Source of the DNA: Bacillus sp. UNC438CL73TsuS30
GTDB taxonomy: Bacteria > Bacillota > Bacilli > Bacillales > Cytobacillaceae
Assembly: GCF_000482325.1 (NCBI RefSeq)
Contig: NZ_KI535295.1
Span: 545,060 to 609,059, forward strand
Direction of reading: 5' to 3'
Length of the DNA: 64,000 nucleotides
Below are positions 9,869-19,575 of the stretch, piece after piece. The notes below the pieces were generated by a model. The model made no database searches, was not told the DNA's origin, and was given only the letters and a program-made list of their open reading frames with translations. The position numbers and the translations under genes were made by a program. How positions within the stretch are numbered: position 1 is the first letter of the stretch; the number at the start of each line of letters is the position of its first letter.

Positions 9869-10354
9869 TTGTCAATACGTAAAATTGTAAATTACCCTGC
9901 AGAAATTTTGGAGCAGCCGTGCGAACCTGTCACAAAGTTTGACCGGAAGCTTGGAAAAATACTAGATGATATGTATGATACAATGATTCAATATGATGGA
10001 GTTGGGCTGGCAGCCCCGCAAATAGGTCTTGACGCACGAATTGCCATTGTGGATATTGATGATGAACATGGTACGATTGAAATGATTAATCCAAGGCTTT
10101 TAGAGGCCAACGGGGAACAAACAGGACCTGAAGGCTGTTTAAGTTTTCCAGGCCTTTTTGGAGATGTTACAAGAGCCAATTATGTAAAGATAGAAGCCTT
10201 AAATAGAAAAGGGAAAAAGTATACGTTTGAAGCAGAAGGATTCCTTGCACGGGCGATTCAGCATGAAATGGATCATCTTGATGGAGTTTTGTTCACTTCA
10301 AAGGTAATCAGATATCTTGAGGAAGAAGAGTTAAAAGGAGTAGAACCGGAATGA
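9869..10354 (+). CDS. def: Peptide deformylase
   Basis: Metalloenzyme removing the formyl group from the initiator methionine. Seen: 161 residues with all three motifs: [10 protein letters not shown] (44-53), EGCLSFP (88-94, cysteine ligand C90) and HEMDH (132-136, two histidine ligands and catalytic glutamate). The start is a TTG with GGGAGG 8 bases upstream, giving MSIRKIV. It ends in a 4-base ATGA overlap with fmt, the enzyme that adds the formyl group it later removes. A second deformylase elsewhere in the genome is common in Bacilli. Confidence 0.95.
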   Translation: MSIRKIVNYPAEILEQPCEPVTKFDRKLGKILDDMYDTMIQYDGVGLAAPQIGLDARIAIVDIDDEHGTIEMINPRLLEANGEQTGPEGCLSFPGLFGDVTRANYVKIEALNRKGKKYTFEAEGFLARAIQHEMDHLDGVLFTSKVIRYLEEEELKGVEPE

Positions 10355-11295
10355 CCAAAATTGTTTTTATGGGTACGCCTGATTTTTCCGTACCAGTATT
10401 GCGCCGAATCATCGATGACGGCTATGAAGTTATTGGGGTGGTGACTCAGCCAGACCGTCCAGTTGGCAGAAAAAAAGTGTTAACTCCTCCGCCTGTGAAA
10501 ATAGAGGCTTTAAAGCATAAAATTCCGGTGTATCAGCCCGAAAGAATCCGAGAAAAAGAAGAACTTGAAAAAATTCTGGCACTTGAGCCGGACTTAATTG
10601 TTACTGCAGCATTTGGGCAAATTTTACCAAAGGCACTTTTAGAAGCTCCATCACTAGGTTGCATAAATGTTCATGCTTCCCTGCTTCCTGAACTTCGCGG
10701 TGGTGCTCCCATTCACTATGCGATTATTCAAGGTAAAAAGAAGACGGGAATTACGATTATGTATATGGTGGAAAAACTTGATGCCGGAGATATCTTAACG
10801 CAAGTCGAAGTCCCAATAACGGATGCAGACAATGTGGGTACACTCCATGATAAATTAAGTAAAGCAGGTGCTGACCTCCTATCAGAAACAATTCCAAAGT
10901 TGTTAGCAGACAGTCTTACTCCGATTCCGCAGGAGGATGCTGCAGCGAGCTTTGCCTCCAACATAAAACGTGAGCAGGAAAAAATTGATTGGGGCAAAAC
11001 AGGGGAAGAAATCTATAATCATATTCGCGGTCTAAATCCTTGGCCGGTTGCTTTTACATTGATGAATGGCCAAGTTCTGAAGATTTGGGAGGCTGAAAAG
11101 GTATCTGGTACGAAAAGTGAGATACCTGGTATAATCGTCGGAATCGAACCGGATGGTTTAGTGGTTAGTACCGGAAATAAAACTGCGATTAAAATAACGG
11201 AACTTCAACCTTCCGGTAAAACAAAAATGACAGGTAAAGATTTTTTACGAGGAGCAGGCTCAAAAATTTCCACTGGCGTGAGACTTGGAGAGTAA
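10351..11295 (+). CDS. fmt: Methionyl-tRNA formyltransferase
   Basis: Transfers formyl from 10-formyltetrahydrofolate to Met-tRNAi for translation initiation. Seen: 314 residues; N-terminal GART-type fold with [11 protein letters not shown], catalytic [14 protein letters not shown] near 109-122, and a C-terminal tRNA-binding domain with GLNPWPVAF and the basic tail [12 protein letters not shown]. Overlaps def by 4 bases and abuts rsmB by one base, so the three are co-translated. Confidence 0.97.
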   Translation: MTKIVFMGTPDFSVPVLRRIIDDGYEVIGVVTQPDRPVGRKKVLTPPPVKIEALKHKIPVYQPERIREKEELEKILALEPDLIVTAAFGQILPKALLEAPSLGCINVHASLLPELRGGAPIHYAIIQGKKKTGITIMYMVEKLDAGDILTQVEVPITDADNVGTLHDKLSKAGADLLSETIPKLLADSLTPIPQEDAAASFASNIKREQEKIDWGKTGEEIYNHIRGLNPWPVAFTLMNGQVLKIWEAEKVSGTKSEIPGIIVGIEPDGLVVSTGNKTAIKITELQPSGKTKMTGKDFLRGAGSKISTGVRLGE

Positions 11296-11296
11296 T

Positions 11297-12646
11297 ATGA
11301 CATCAAAAAGAAAAAATGTGCGCGAAGCTGCAATGGATTTGCTGGCAGCAATAGAAAAAAATCAATCTTACAGCAACTTATTATTAAATAGTACAATTGA
11401 GAAAAACCAAATACCTTCTATAGATATAGGCTTATTAACAGAATTAACTTATGGAACGCTTCAAAGAAAAATGGCGTTAGATTTCTTTTTAAAGCCCTTT
11501 ATTAAAAATAGCAAGAAACTAGAAAACTGGGTGCCGCATCTATTAAGATTGACGCTATACCAAATGGTTTACCTTGATAAAATTCCGGATCGGGCAGCAA
11601 TCCATGAAGCAGTTGAAATTGCTAAAAAGCGCGGCCACAAAGGGATCGCCGGTTTGGTAAATGGTGTACTTCGCAGCATCCAACGCGAAGGTCTTACAGC
11701 CCTTGACGAGATTAATGATCCAATAGAGAGGCTTTCTATCGAGACAAGTCATCCAGAATGGCTTGTTTCAAGATGGGTGGACCAATTTGGCTATGAAAAA
11801 ACAAGAGAAATGTGTGAAATGAACGTCTTGGCTCCATTACAAACGGCAAGAGTTAATCTGACAAAAACCACCGTTAGAGAATGTATCGAGGAACTTGATG
11901 AGGAAGGATTCCTAATTGAAAAGAGCCCGATCATTCCGGAAGCGATTCGCTCATTGAAAGGAAACTTAGCCTCATCAAAAGCCTTTAAGACGGGTAAGCT
12001 TACGATTCAAGATGAAAGCTCAATGCTTGCTGCCTTTGCTTTAGGTGCTAAACAAAATGAGAAAATTTTAGATGCATGTGCAGCCCCAGGCGGGAAAAGT
12101 ACACACATTGCTGAAAAAATGCAAAGTACAGGTGTTATATATTCGATTGATTTGCATGAACATAAGGTGAAATTAATTCAAGACAATGCTAAGCGTTTAC
12201 GTTTGGGTAATATTAAAACAATAGTAATGGATTCAAGGGGTGTTGGAGAAGAATATCCTGCAGAATCATTTGATCGGGTTTTACTGGATGCACCGTGCTC
12301 AGGTCTAGGTGTAATCAGAAGAAAACCTGATATGAAATATACGAAAAAAGCAGAGGATATTCTACATTTAAGTAAGATTCAACAAACATTATTAAATGCT
12401 GTTTCACCTTTAGTGAAAAAAGGCGGAATCCTTGTCTATAGTACCTGTACTGTTGATAAAGAGGAAAATGAGAAGACATTAAAAGCTTTTTTACAGGATC
12501 ATCCAGATTATGAGGGGGATATGACCTTTAAAGACCGTATGCCCGAAGCCATTCAATCTTTGATTACTGGTTTTGATTTGCAAATTTTCCCTCAGGATTT
12601 TGGGTCGGATGGCTTTTATATTGCAGTTTTAAGAAAGAAGGGGTAA
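11297..12646 (+). CDS. rsmB: 16S rRNA (cytosine-967-C5) methyltransferase RsmB
   Basis: SAM-dependent methyltransferase making m5C967 in 16S rRNA. Seen: 449 residues; N-terminal NusB-like RNA-binding domain (about 1-140), then a Rossmann methyltransferase with DACAAPGGKSTHIAE near 258, DAPCSGLGVIRRKPD near 331 and the nucleophile motif STCTVDKEEN near 382. The ATG at 11297 (MTSKRKN) is chosen over the TTG at 11285 because GGAG at 11287-11290 fits it as ribosome site. It follows fmt by one base. Confidence 0.95.
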   Translation: MTSKRKNVREAAMDLLAAIEKNQSYSNLLLNSTIEKNQIPSIDIGLLTELTYGTLQRKMALDFFLKPFIKNSKKLENWVPHLLRLTLYQMVYLDKIPDRAAIHEAVEIAKKRGHKGIAGLVNGVLRSIQREGLTALDEINDPIERLSIETSHPEWLVSRWVDQFGYEKTREMCEMNVLAPLQTARVNLTKTTVRECIEELDEEGFLIEKSPIIPEAIRSLKGNLASSKAFKTGKLTIQDESSMLAAFALGAKQNEKILDACAAPGGKSTHIAEKMQSTGVIYSIDLHEHKVKLIQDNAKRLRLGNIKTIVMDSRGVGEEYPAESFDRVLLDAPCSGLGVIRRKPDMKYTKKAEDILHLSKIQQTLLNAVSPLVKKGGILVYSTCTVDKEENEKTLKAFLQDHPDYEGDMTFKDRMPEAIQSLITGFDLQIFPQDFGSDGFYIAVLRKKG

Positions 12647-12649
12647 CAG

Positions 12650-13741
12650 TTGGAACAATTAAAAACAACGAAGATTCAAACAACATCGGACAACAAAAAA
12701 ACATCTATTTATTCTTTGCAGCTTCATGATTTAAAGGAATGGCTGTCAGAAAACGGAGAAAAACCTTTTCGAGCAGAGCAAATTTTTGATTGGTTATATA
12801 AAAAACGAATTACCTCGTTTGAAGAGATGAGTAATTTATCCAAAGGGCTGAGAGATAAGCTCGATCAGCATTTTGTTGTCACCACATTAAAAACCGTCAT
12901 TCAACAAACCTCATCTGATGGTACGATTAAATTTTTATTTGAATTGCACGATGGATATTCCATCGAAACGGTGCTCATGCGGCATGATTATGGGAACTCA
13001 GTATGTGTTACCACACAGGTAGGATGCCGAATCGGCTGTACCTTTTGTGCATCGACGCTTGGCGGGTTAAAAAGACATTTAGAAGCAGGAGAGATCGTTG
13101 CGCAGGTTGTCAATGTGCAGCAGGCACTTGATGAAACCGATGAAAGAGTAAGTTCGGTTGTAATTATGGGGATTGGAGAACCGTTTGATAATTATGATAA
13201 CATGCTTTCCTTCCTTAAAATCATTAATCATGATAAAGGTTTGAATATTGGTGCACGTCACATTACCGTTTCTACTAGTGGGATTATTCCGAAAATTTAT
13301 CAATTTGCTGATGAAGATATGCAGATTAATTTTGCAATTTCCCTGCATGCCCCAAATACTGAATTAAGATCGAGATTAATGCCAATCAATAAAGCATATA
13401 AACTTGATGACTTAATGAAAGCGGTACGGTATTATATCGATAAGACGGGAAGACGAATCAGCTTTGAATACGGACTTTTTGGCAGTGTCAATGATTCTGT
13501 AGAACATGCTGAGGAACTTGCTTCATTGTTAAAGGGGATCAAATGCCATGTAAATCTTATCCCTGTTAACTATGTTCCGGAACGTGATTATGTCCGTACT
13601 CCAAAAAATCAAATTTTTGCCTTTGAAAAAACGCTTAAAAATCGTGGAATAAATGTTACAATTCGCCGAGAGCACGGTCATGATATTGATGCAGCATGTG
13701 GACAACTTCGTGCAAAGGAGCGGAAAGAGGAGACGAGGTGA
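12650..13741 (+). CDS. rlmN: 23S rRNA/tRNA (adenine-C2) methyltransferase RlmN
   Basis: Radical-SAM enzyme making m2A2503 in 23S rRNA and m2A37 in some tRNAs. Seen: 363 residues; CRIGCTFC with the [4Fe-4S] cysteines at 126, 130 and 133, the GIGEPFDN motif, and C-terminal [13 protein letters not shown] containing the catalytic methyl-carrying cysteine. The start is TTG, preceded by AAGAAGGGG; the gene begins 3 bases after rsmB. It belongs to the same rRNA-modification block and shares the operon with prpC-prkC. Confidence 0.96.
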   Translation: MEQLKTTKIQTTSDNKKTSIYSLQLHDLKEWLSENGEKPFRAEQIFDWLYKKRITSFEEMSNLSKGLRDKLDQHFVVTTLKTVIQQTSSDGTIKFLFELHDGYSIETVLMRHDYGNSVCVTTQVGCRIGCTFCASTLGGLKRHLEAGEIVAQVVNVQQALDETDERVSSVVIMGIGEPFDNYDNMLSFLKIINHDKGLNIGARHITVSTSGIIPKIYQFADEDMQINFAISLHAPNTELRSRLMPINKAYKLDDLMKAVRYYIDKTGRRISFEYGLFGSVNDSVEHAEELASLLKGIKCHVNLIPVNYVPERDYVRTPKNQIFAFEKTLKNRGINVTIRREHGHDIDAACGQLRAKERKEETR

Positions 13742-13747
13742 AGATAA

Positions 13748-14497
13748 GTGAAAGCTGTTTTTAAAACGGATCAAGGTAGAGTTCGTCAAAATAATGAAGA
13801 TAATGGCGGCGTCTTCCAAAATAAGGATGGTCACTTTCTTGCTATTGTAGCAGATGGGATGGGCGGCCACTTGGCTGGAGATATTGCCAGTGAAATGACC
13901 GTTCGACACCTAAAGGATTTATGGGAGCAAGCAGAGGGATTACAAACAGCGGATCAGGCCGAAGAATGGCTTAAAACGCATATCAATCAAGTGAATAAGC
14001 TGTTGTTTGAGCATTCAAAAAGTCATCCGGAGTGTGAGGGGATGGGAACGACCATCGAGGCAATTATTGCGACAGATCGTTTTACATCCGTTGCACACGT
14101 TGGAGACAGCAGGTCGTATATTTTAAATGAGAGCGGATTTCAACAGTTGACAGAGGATCATACACTAGTAAATGAATTGGTCCGCTCTGGGCAGATTTCA
14201 AAAGAGGATGCAGAACATCATCCAAGAAAGAACGTTATCCTTAGGGCTTTAGGAACAGAGCAGGAGATAAAAATTGATTTTAAAACGATTATGTTTGAGG
14301 AAGGCGATTTCCTTCTTTTATGCTCAGATGGTTTGTCAAATAAAGTAAAAGAACAGGAAATGATTCAAATTCTCCAAAACGAAGTGATTCTAGAGGAGAA
14401 AGCAGAAACACTGATTAAAATAGCCAATGATAATGGCGGCGAAGATAATATCACCCTAATCATAGTAGCGTTCGATGTTGAGAATGAAAGAGGGTGA
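13748..14497 (+). CDS. prpC: PP2C-type protein serine/threonine phosphatase PrpC
   Basis: Mn2+-dependent phosphatase reversing phosphorylation by PrkC; cytosolic. Seen: 249 residues; N-terminal TDQGRVRQNNEDN, the metal-binding ADGMGGH, GDSRSYIL, and the C-terminal SDGLSNKV and GGEDNITLIIV motifs of the PPM family. GTG start with GAGGTGAAG upstream. It is immediately followed by prkC, the conserved kinase-phosphatase pair in Firmicutes. Confidence 0.96.
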   Translation: MKAVFKTDQGRVRQNNEDNGGVFQNKDGHFLAIVADGMGGHLAGDIASEMTVRHLKDLWEQAEGLQTADQAEEWLKTHINQVNKLLFEHSKSHPECEGMGTTIEAIIATDRFTSVAHVGDSRSYILNESGFQQLTEDHTLVNELVRSGQISKEDAEHHPRKNVILRALGTEQEIKIDFKTIMFEEGDFLLLCSDGLSNKVKEQEMIQILQNEVILEEKAETLIKIANDNGGEDNITLIIVAFDVENERG

Positions 14498-14503
14498 AAA
14501 TAA

Positions 14504-16477
14504 ATGATTATTGGGAAAAGAATAAGCGGCCGCTATAAGATCCTTGAAATGATCGGCGGAGGTGGAATGGCAAATGTTTATTTAGCGCATGATATGATTT
14601 TAGATCGCGATGTTGCAGTCAAAATCCTGCGTCTTGATTTTGCCAATGATGAGGAATTTATTCGCCGATTTCATCGAGAAGCCCAATCCGCAACCAGTCT
14701 CGTCCATCCCAATATTGTTAGTATTTACGATGTAGGTGAAGAAGATTCCATTTATTATATAGTCATGGAATATGTAGATGGCCAAACATTAAAGCAATAC
14801 ATACAGGGACGGTCAGCACTTCATATGGAAGAGGCAATTGATATCATGAAACAATTGACCTCGGCAATCTCCGATGCCCATCAAAATCATATTATTCACC
14901 GGGATATTAAACCACATAATATTTTAATTGATCGAAATGGGAATGTAAAAATCACAGATTTTGGGATTGCGATGGCGTTAAGTGCTACCAGTATTACACA
15001 AACAAACTCTGTTTTAGGTTCCGTTCATTATTTATCACCGGAACAGGCCAGAGGCGGCATGGCGAACCGGAAATCAGATATTTATTCACTTGGTATTGTG
15101 ATGTTTGAATTATTAACCGGAAGGCTGCCATTTTCGGGTGAGTCGGCTGTTTCAATTGCTTTGAAGCATCTTCAATCGGAAACTCCTTCGGTTCGCAGAT
15201 GGAATGCAAACATCCCGCAAAGTGTTGAAAATATTGTTTTAAAAGCAACAGCTAAGGATCCTTTCCATCGCTATAACAGTGTAGAAGAAATGGAGGAGGA
15301 TCTAAGAACAGCTTTAAACCCGGAGAGAATGAATGAGCGAAAATTTGTTGTCCCCATTGATGAGGAAGCAACGAAAGCGATACCGGTCATTACAAATGAT
15401 CTACCTTATCAAAATCTTGATGAAACATTAGTCCATAATACCGATAAAAATACCATTAAACCCAATGAACCTGTAAAAATTGGAAATGACAAAAAGAAAC
15501 GTAAAAAATGGCCAATTATCTTAATTTCTACTTTTATTATACTTGCACTTCTTGGACTTTTTTCTTTTTTAGTTTTACCAGGCCTATTATCTACAAAAGA
15601 TATAAAAATCCCGGATGTTAGCGGAATGAATGTTAATGATGCAGTTTCAAAGCTTAAGTTAGAAGGTCTTCAAGCAGGTGAAAAAATAGAAATAAACGAT
15701 GAAAAAGTAGTGGAAGGGCATGTTATAAAAACGGACCCGGAAGCTGGAAATACAGTAAAAGAAAATCAAAAAGTTACGATTTATATTAGTTCAGGAAAAG
15801 AAAAATATGAACTGTCTGACTATACTGGGCGCCTATATAATGATGTCGTTCAATTTTTAGAAAGTAAAAACTTTAAAGATATCCTTAAAACTGAAGTTTA
15901 CTCGGATAGTGACCCTGGGATTATTATCAAACAAAATCCTGGTAGCGGAGAAAATATTGTACCTGAGGATACTGTCCTGGAGTTCGAGGTAAGTAAGGGT
16001 CCGGAGAGATTTACTTTAAAAGACTTGAGGCAATATACAAAAAAAGCAGCAGAGGACTATGCGGATGAGTCGGGATTTGATATTGATACCTCGGAAGAAC
16101 GATATGATGACAAGATCCCGGAAGGTATGGTTATTTCTCAATCGCCGGAGCCAGGAACACAATTACAGAAGGGTGATCATATTTCTGTCGTTATCTCTAA
16201 GGGGCAAGAGGAAAAACCGCCTAAAAATGTTTCAATTGAATTGAGCATCCCATATGAACCTGCAACACCGGGTACACCACAGGAGATTCGAATCTATATT
16301 GAAGATATGAATCATAGTATGACAGAACCGGCTGAAAGTTTCGCCATTACCCAGGATACCAAAAAAATGATTGAATTAGAAATTCCTTTTGGTAAAAAAG
16401 CAGGGTATAAAGTGATTCGTGATAACCAAGTAATTATTGATGAAAATAGGAAATACTCTGATGATGAGGAACAATAA
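14504..16477 (+). CDS. prkC: Serine/threonine protein kinase with PASTA domains (PrkC)
   Basis: Membrane Hanks-type kinase that senses muropeptides and peptidoglycan precursors, controlling spore germination, cell wall metabolism and translation factors (known for PrkC). Seen: 657 residues; kinase domain about 10-270 with GGGGMANVY loop, AVKILR lysine near 40, HRDIKPHN with catalytic D134, and DFGIAM; a single membrane helix at about 335-358; then three PASTA repeats (about 366-570), each ending in a VTIYISSGK/LEFEVSKGP/ISVVISKGQ-like strand; and a C-terminal beta-rich tail as in B. subtilis. Partner phosphatase prpC is 6 bases upstream. Confidence 0.96.
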   Translation: MIIGKRISGRYKILEMIGGGGMANVYLAHDMILDRDVAVKILRLDFANDEEFIRRFHREAQSATSLVHPNIVSIYDVGEEDSIYYIVMEYVDGQTLKQYIQGRSALHMEEAIDIMKQLTSAISDAHQNHIIHRDIKPHNILIDRNGNVKITDFGIAMALSATSITQTNSVLGSVHYLSPEQARGGMANRKSDIYSLGIVMFELLTGRLPFSGESAVSIALKHLQSETPSVRRWNANIPQSVENIVLKATAKDPFHRYNSVEEMEEDLRTALNPERMNERKFVVPIDEEATKAIPVITNDLPYQNLDETLVHNTDKNTIKPNEPVKIGNDKKKRKKWPIILISTFIILALLGLFSFLVLPGLLSTKDIKIPDVSGMNVNDAVSKLKLEGLQAGEKIEINDEKVVEGHVIKTDPEAGNTVKENQKVTIYISSGKEKYELSDYTGRLYNDVVQFLESKNFKDILKTEVYSDSDPGIIIKQNPGSGENIVPEDTVLEFEVSKGPERFTLKDLRQYTKKAAEDYADESGFDIDTSEERYDDKIPEGMVISQSPEPGTQLQKGDHISVVISKGQEEKPPKNVSIELSIPYEPATPGTPQEIRIYIEDMNHSMTEPAESFAITQDTKKMIELEIPFGKKAGYKVIRDNQVIIDENRKYSDDEEQ

Positions 16478-16553
16478 GCTGAGCAGCATGAATAAATCTT
16501 GATTATAAAATCATTAATATGGAACAAGTAAGGAACAGGCAAGGAGTGTTGCT

Positions 16554-17435
16554 ATGCCAGAAGGCAAAATTGTCAAAGCATTAAGTGGTTTTTATTATGT
16601 TCTTCACAATGAAGAACTAATTCAATGCCGCGGAAGAGGGGTTTTTCGCAAAAATAAGATTACCCCTTTGGTTGGCGATGAAGTCATTTTTCAAGCCGAA
16701 AATGATCAAGAAGGATATATCCTTGAGGTAAAGCAAAGGAAAAATGAGTTAATTCGTCCGCCCATTGCAAATGTAGATCAGGCTATTCTTGTTTTTTCAG
16801 CGGTTGAACCAGACTTTAGCACAGTTTTATTAGACCGTTTTCTTGTCCTGGTTGAATTTAATCATATTCAACCGCTTATTTGTATTTCGAAAATGGACCT
16901 TACCACAGAGGAAGAATTACAAACCATTTCGGAATATGCGGAGCAGTATCGAGAGGCCGGCTATGAAGTCATCCTTACATCATCGGAAACAGAATCGGGG
17001 ATTGAACGGCTAAACCCGCATGTTGAGAATAAAATATCTGTTTTTGCTGGGCAATCGGGTGTAGGAAAATCATCCTTATTAAATGTCCTGCGGCCAGATC
17101 TCGAATTAAAAACCAATGATATATCAACACATCTTGGTAGGGGGAAACATACAACAAGGCATGTTGAGTTAATTAAAATCGGCAATGGGCTGATTGCTGA
17201 TACTCCTGGTTTCAGTTCATTGGACTTCACCAATATAGAGGCTGAGGATTTGACTTTTTGTTTTCCTGAAATAGCAAAGGCGAGTGAAAATTGTAAATTT
17301 CGCGGTTGCCTTCATGTAAGTGAGCCAAAGTGCGGGGTGAAAGCCGGGGTAGATTTAGGAGAAATTCCAACCTATCGTTATGAACATTATTTGGATTTTC
17401 TAAAGGAAATTAAAGAGAGAAAGCCGAGGTACTAA
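16554..17435 (+). CDS. rsgA: Ribosome small subunit-dependent GTPase RsgA
   Basis: Circularly permuted GTPase in late 30S assembly (B. subtilis CpgA), also a PrkC substrate. Seen: 293 residues; N-terminal OB-fold, permuted order of GTPase motifs with G4 SKMDL before G1 [10 protein letters not shown] (about 165-174) and G3 DTPGF, and a C-terminal zinc-binding helical domain with [14 protein letters not shown]. Placement immediately after prkC is conserved in Bacilli. It has its own AAGGAG ribosome site and a 76-base gap from prkC. Confidence 0.96.
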   Translation: MPEGKIVKALSGFYYVLHNEELIQCRGRGVFRKNKITPLVGDEVIFQAENDQEGYILEVKQRKNELIRPPIANVDQAILVFSAVEPDFSTVLLDRFLVLVEFNHIQPLICISKMDLTTEEELQTISEYAEQYREAGYEVILTSSETESGIERLNPHVENKISVFAGQSGVGKSSLLNVLRPDLELKTNDISTHLGRGKHTTRHVELIKIGNGLIADTPGFSSLDFTNIEAEDLTFCFPEIAKASENCKFRGCLHVSEPKCGVKAGVDLGEIPTYRYEHYLDFLKEIKERKPRY

Positions 17436-17437
17436 CC

Positions 17438-18082
17438 ATGGTAAAAATTGCACCTTCAATCCTTTCAGCGGATTTTTCTAAATTGGGAACAGAAATTTTG
17501 GCGGTAGAAAAAGCTGGAGCGGATTATATTCATGTTGATGTCATGGACGGACATTTCGTGCCAAATATCACAATTGGTCCTTTAATCGTTGAAGCAATTC
17601 GTCCCGTTACAAAACTGCCGCTTGATGTCCATTTAATGATTGAAAATCCCGACCAATATATCGAAACATTTGTAAAGGCGGGAGCAGATATTATCACCGT
17701 GCATGTAGAGGCATGCCGTCATCTCCATCGTACCATCCATCATATCAAATCTTTAGGGATTAAAGCTGGGGTTGTTTTAAATCCAGCGACTCCTGTGGAG
17801 ACGATACAGCATATTATTGCTGATGTTGATATGGTATTATTAATGTCCGTTAACCCTGGTTTTGGGGGGCAAAAATTTATTCCTGAAGTTCTGCCTAAAA
17901 TAAAAAAGGTAAAAGAACTAGCGGAGCAAAAGGGCCAGGAGCTTGAAATTGAAATTGATGGCGGAGTAAACCCTGAAACCGCTAAACTTTGCATTGAAGC
18001 AGGAGCAAATGTCCTTGTTGCAGGGTCAGCAGTCTATAATGAAGACGACTATGCAAGAGCAATATCAAGAATTAGAGGTTAG
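17438..18082 (+). CDS. rpe: Ribulose-phosphate 3-epimerase
   Basis: Interconverts ribulose-5-phosphate and xylulose-5-phosphate in the pentose phosphate pathway. Seen: 214 residues, a TIM barrel; [17 protein letters not shown] near 32-48 with metal ligands, [20 protein letters not shown] near 138 and the phosphate-binding [12 protein letters not shown] near 170. It starts 2 bases after rsgA and is followed by a GAAA-loop hairpin. Confidence 0.96.
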   Translation: MVKIAPSILSADFSKLGTEILAVEKAGADYIHVDVMDGHFVPNITIGPLIVEAIRPVTKLPLDVHLMIENPDQYIETFVKAGADIITVHVEACRHLHRTIHHIKSLGIKAGVVLNPATPVETIQHIIADVDMVLLMSVNPGFGGQKFIPEVLPKIKKVKELAEQKGQELEIEIDGGVNPETAKLCIEAGANVLVAGSAVYNEDDYARAISRIRG

Positions 18083-18092
18083 TAAGGAGAGA

Positions 18093-18114
18093 AGCCGGCG
18101 AAAGCTGGCTTTTT
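18093..18114 (+). terminator. Hairpin after rpe, weak terminator or attenuator
   Basis: AGCCGGC-GAAA-GCTGGCT, 7 pairs with one G-U and a GNRA-type loop, followed by only TTTTG. It lies between rpe and thiN and probably reduces rather than stops read-through. Confidence 0.65.
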
Positions 18115-18138
18115 GCTTCCGGAAAGAAGGTTGTTTGT

Positions 18139-18786
18139 ATGATTATCAATATCTTAGCAGGAGGCCCTGAAGAGGACCTTCCCGAATTAGCCCTTTTTTC
18201 AGAATCAGATGTGGTATGGGTTGGAGTGGATCGTGGAGTTTATCAACTTTTAAAACGAAATATTACTCCGGAAATTGCTTTTGGCGACTTTGATTCGGTT
18301 ACACCTGAAGAACTGGTTTTTATTGAAAGTAAAGTAAATCATCTAAATCGGTTTAAACCGGAAAAAAATGAAACAGATATGGAACTGGCGTTGGACTGGG
18401 CTATAAAACAAAACCCAGTTAAAATCCGACTATTTGGGGCAACCGGGGGCAGGCTTGATCATTTATTTGCCAATGTCCAATTATTACTCCACTCATTATT
18501 ACAGAAGTATCAGACGTCTGTTTACATAATTGATCGACTCAATGAGGTTTGGGTGAAGGGACCGGGAAGCTTTAAAATTGAAAAAAGATCCGATAAAAAA
18601 TACATTTCGTTTATTCCTGCTACTCCAAACGTTGAAAACCTTACCCTTGAAGGCTTTAAATATCCATTAAAAAATCGTCATATTTCCCTCGGGTCCACAC
18701 TATGTATTAGTAATGAACTTAATAGTGAATATGGTACTTTTTCATTTACTGAAGGCATATTAATAGTCATAAGAAGTCATGATTAA
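18139..18786 (+). CDS. thiN: Thiamine pyrophosphokinase
   Basis: Converts thiamine and ATP to thiamine diphosphate and AMP. Seen: 215 residues; FGDFDSV near 51-57, KNETDMELALDWA near 75-87, and GATGGRLDH, the motifs of the thiN/TPK family. The C-terminal half is the beta-sandwich thiamine-binding domain. It is the last gene of the coaBC-thiN unit; I see no strong terminator directly after it. No TPP riboswitch is visible upstream. Confidence 0.93.
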   Translation: MIINILAGGPEEDLPELALFSESDVVWVGVDRGVYQLLKRNITPEIAFGDFDSVTPEELVFIESKVNHLNRFKPEKNETDMELALDWAIKQNPVKIRLFGATGGRLDHLFANVQLLLHSLLQKYQTSVYIIDRLNEVWVKGPGSFKIEKRSDKKYISFIPATPNVENLTLEGFKYPLKNRHISLGSTLCISNELNSEYGTFSFTEGILIVIRSHD

Positions 18787-18868
18787 GATGGTACTGATTT
18801 CATTCGATTGAATAATATGGTAAGGGCTTTTGAAAAAAGAGATGTGGATGACGTTGAGGAGGGACAAT

Positions 18869-18952
18869 ATGAAATTCTATACCATTAAACTGCCGAAATT
18901 TTTAGGTGGACTTGTCCGAGCCATGATAGGGGCTTTTAACAAAAAAGAATAG
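18869..18952 (+). CDS. spoVM: Stage V sporulation protein SpoVM
   Basis: Amphipathic peptide that recognises the convex forespore membrane, anchors SpoIVA and starts spore coat assembly; it also interacts with FtsH. Seen: 27 codons from ATG at 18869, preceded by GAGGAGGG; the sequence begins MKFYTIKLPKFLGGLV and keeps the helix-breaking proline at position 9. The B. subtilis peptide is 26 residues, so this one is one longer, with a KKE tail. Position between thiN and rpmB is the same. It is strong evidence that the organism sporulates. A sigma-E promoter is expected but I could not place one confidently. Confidence 0.95.
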   Translation: MKFYTIKLPKFLGGLVRAMIGAFNKKE

Positions 18953-18970
18953 AGATATTTATAATTTTCC

Positions 18971-18995
18971 AGCGCCCGTTTACGGGTGCTTTTTG
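18971..18995 (+). terminator. Intrinsic terminator after spoVM
   Basis: AGCGCCCG-TTTA-CGGGTGCT, 8 pairs including one G-U, followed by TTTTTG, 18 bases after the spoVM stop. Confidence 0.88.
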
Positions 18996-19014
18996 TTTGG
19001 TGGAAGAATTTTAT

Positions 19015-19046
19015 AAAAAAAGAAAGGGCATCCTATATGGATGCCC
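19015..19046 (-). terminator. Intrinsic terminator of rpmB (minus strand)
   Basis: GGGCATCC / GGATGCCC, an 8-pair perfect stem with a five-base loop (19026-19046); on the minus strand it runs into TTTCTTTTTT. It closes rpmB and faces the spoVM terminator. Confidence 0.88.
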
Positions 19047-19066
19047 AATCAATACATTTGTCTAGC

Positions 19067-19094
19067 TACAGCGTCTAGGCGCTGTAGCTTTTCT
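19067..19094 (-). repeat. Stop-adjacent palindromic element, copy 1 (after rpmB)
   Basis: Minus strand: AAAAGCTACAGCG, short CTAGA core, CGCTGTAGCTAGACA. A perfect 10-pair stem (AGCTACAGCG with CGCTGTAGCT) starts within a few bases of the rpmB stop. No T-run follows it directly; the real terminator is 20 bases further on. Confidence 0.7.
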
Positions 19095-19097
19095 TTA

Positions 19098-19286
19098 TTA
19101 AACGCGTTCTACTTTACCAGATCTTAACGCTCTTGCAGAAACCCAAACACGCTTAGGCTTTCCGTCAACAAGGATACGTACTTTTTGTAGGTTAGCACCC
19201 CATGTACGCTTGTTAGCGTTCATAGCGTGAGAACGTGCGTTACCAGTCGTGGTTTTCTTTCCAGTTACAACACATTTACGTGGCAT
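19098..19286 (-). CDS. rpmB: 50S ribosomal protein L28
   Basis: Large-subunit protein. Seen: 62 residues on the minus strand, the same length as B. subtilis RpmB, with [20 protein letters not shown] and the C-terminal [14 protein letters not shown]. The start at 19286 (MPRKC) is preceded by AAGGAGGG with good spacing; an in-frame upstream extension lacks support. It has the cysteine pattern of a single cysteine only, so it is the non-zinc-type paralogue. It is convergent with spoVM and divergent from yloU, as in B. subtilis. Confidence 0.97.
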   Translation of the reverse strand: MPRKCVVTGKKTTTGNARSHAMNANKRTWGANLQKVRILVDGKPKRVWVSARALRSGKVERV

Positions 19287-19335
19287 AATGATTTCCCTCC
19301 TTAACACCAAAAGCTTTATACAGCATTTACATTTT

Positions 19336-19351
19336 CAGATGCTTCCATCTG
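19336..19351 (-). promoter_or_regulatory. Hairpin in the rpmB mRNA leader
   Basis: CAGATG-GAAG-CATCTG on the minus strand, 6 pairs, between the predicted start of transcription and the ribosome site. There is no T-run, so it is not a terminator. It could be a binding or stabilising structure. Confidence 0.35.
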
Positions 19352-19401
19352 GATATAGAAAAATGGACGTGCCATATTTTCTAGCCTAAAGATACCTTAA
19401 T

Positions 19402-19430
19402 AATTTATCATACAACCTGTACGATTGCAA
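19402..19430 (-). promoter_or_regulatory. Sigma-A promoter of rpmB
   Basis: Minus strand: TTGCAA (19425-19430), 17 bases, TAAATT (19402-19407). Predicted leader of about 110 bases. Confidence 0.6.
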
Positions 19431-19462
19431 TACTTGTTAGGAAAGGTTTCAAGAAAAATTCC

Positions 19463-19493
19463 TTGACATCCATTGTTATTAAAAGCTCATAAT
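19463..19493 (+). promoter_or_regulatory. Probable sigma-A promoter of yloU-fakA
   Basis: Perfect TTGACA (19463-19468), 19-base spacer, CATAAT (19488-19493). The spacer is longer than ideal; the -35 is strong. Confidence 0.5.
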
Positions 19494-19575
19494 ATGAGGA
19501 ATGACTTTAATTATTCTAGCGACTATAGTAAAATGACTGTAGTCAAGGAGCAATTTCCAAAAGGGGGAACGATTC

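Noticed and set aside
15600..16200. Tandem repeats in the prkC 3' half
   Set aside because: They are the three PASTA domains at protein level, normal for this kinase.
18787..18868. Sigma-E promoter for spoVM
   Set aside because: Expected biologically, but no -35/-10 pair with acceptable match and spacing could be placed by eye.
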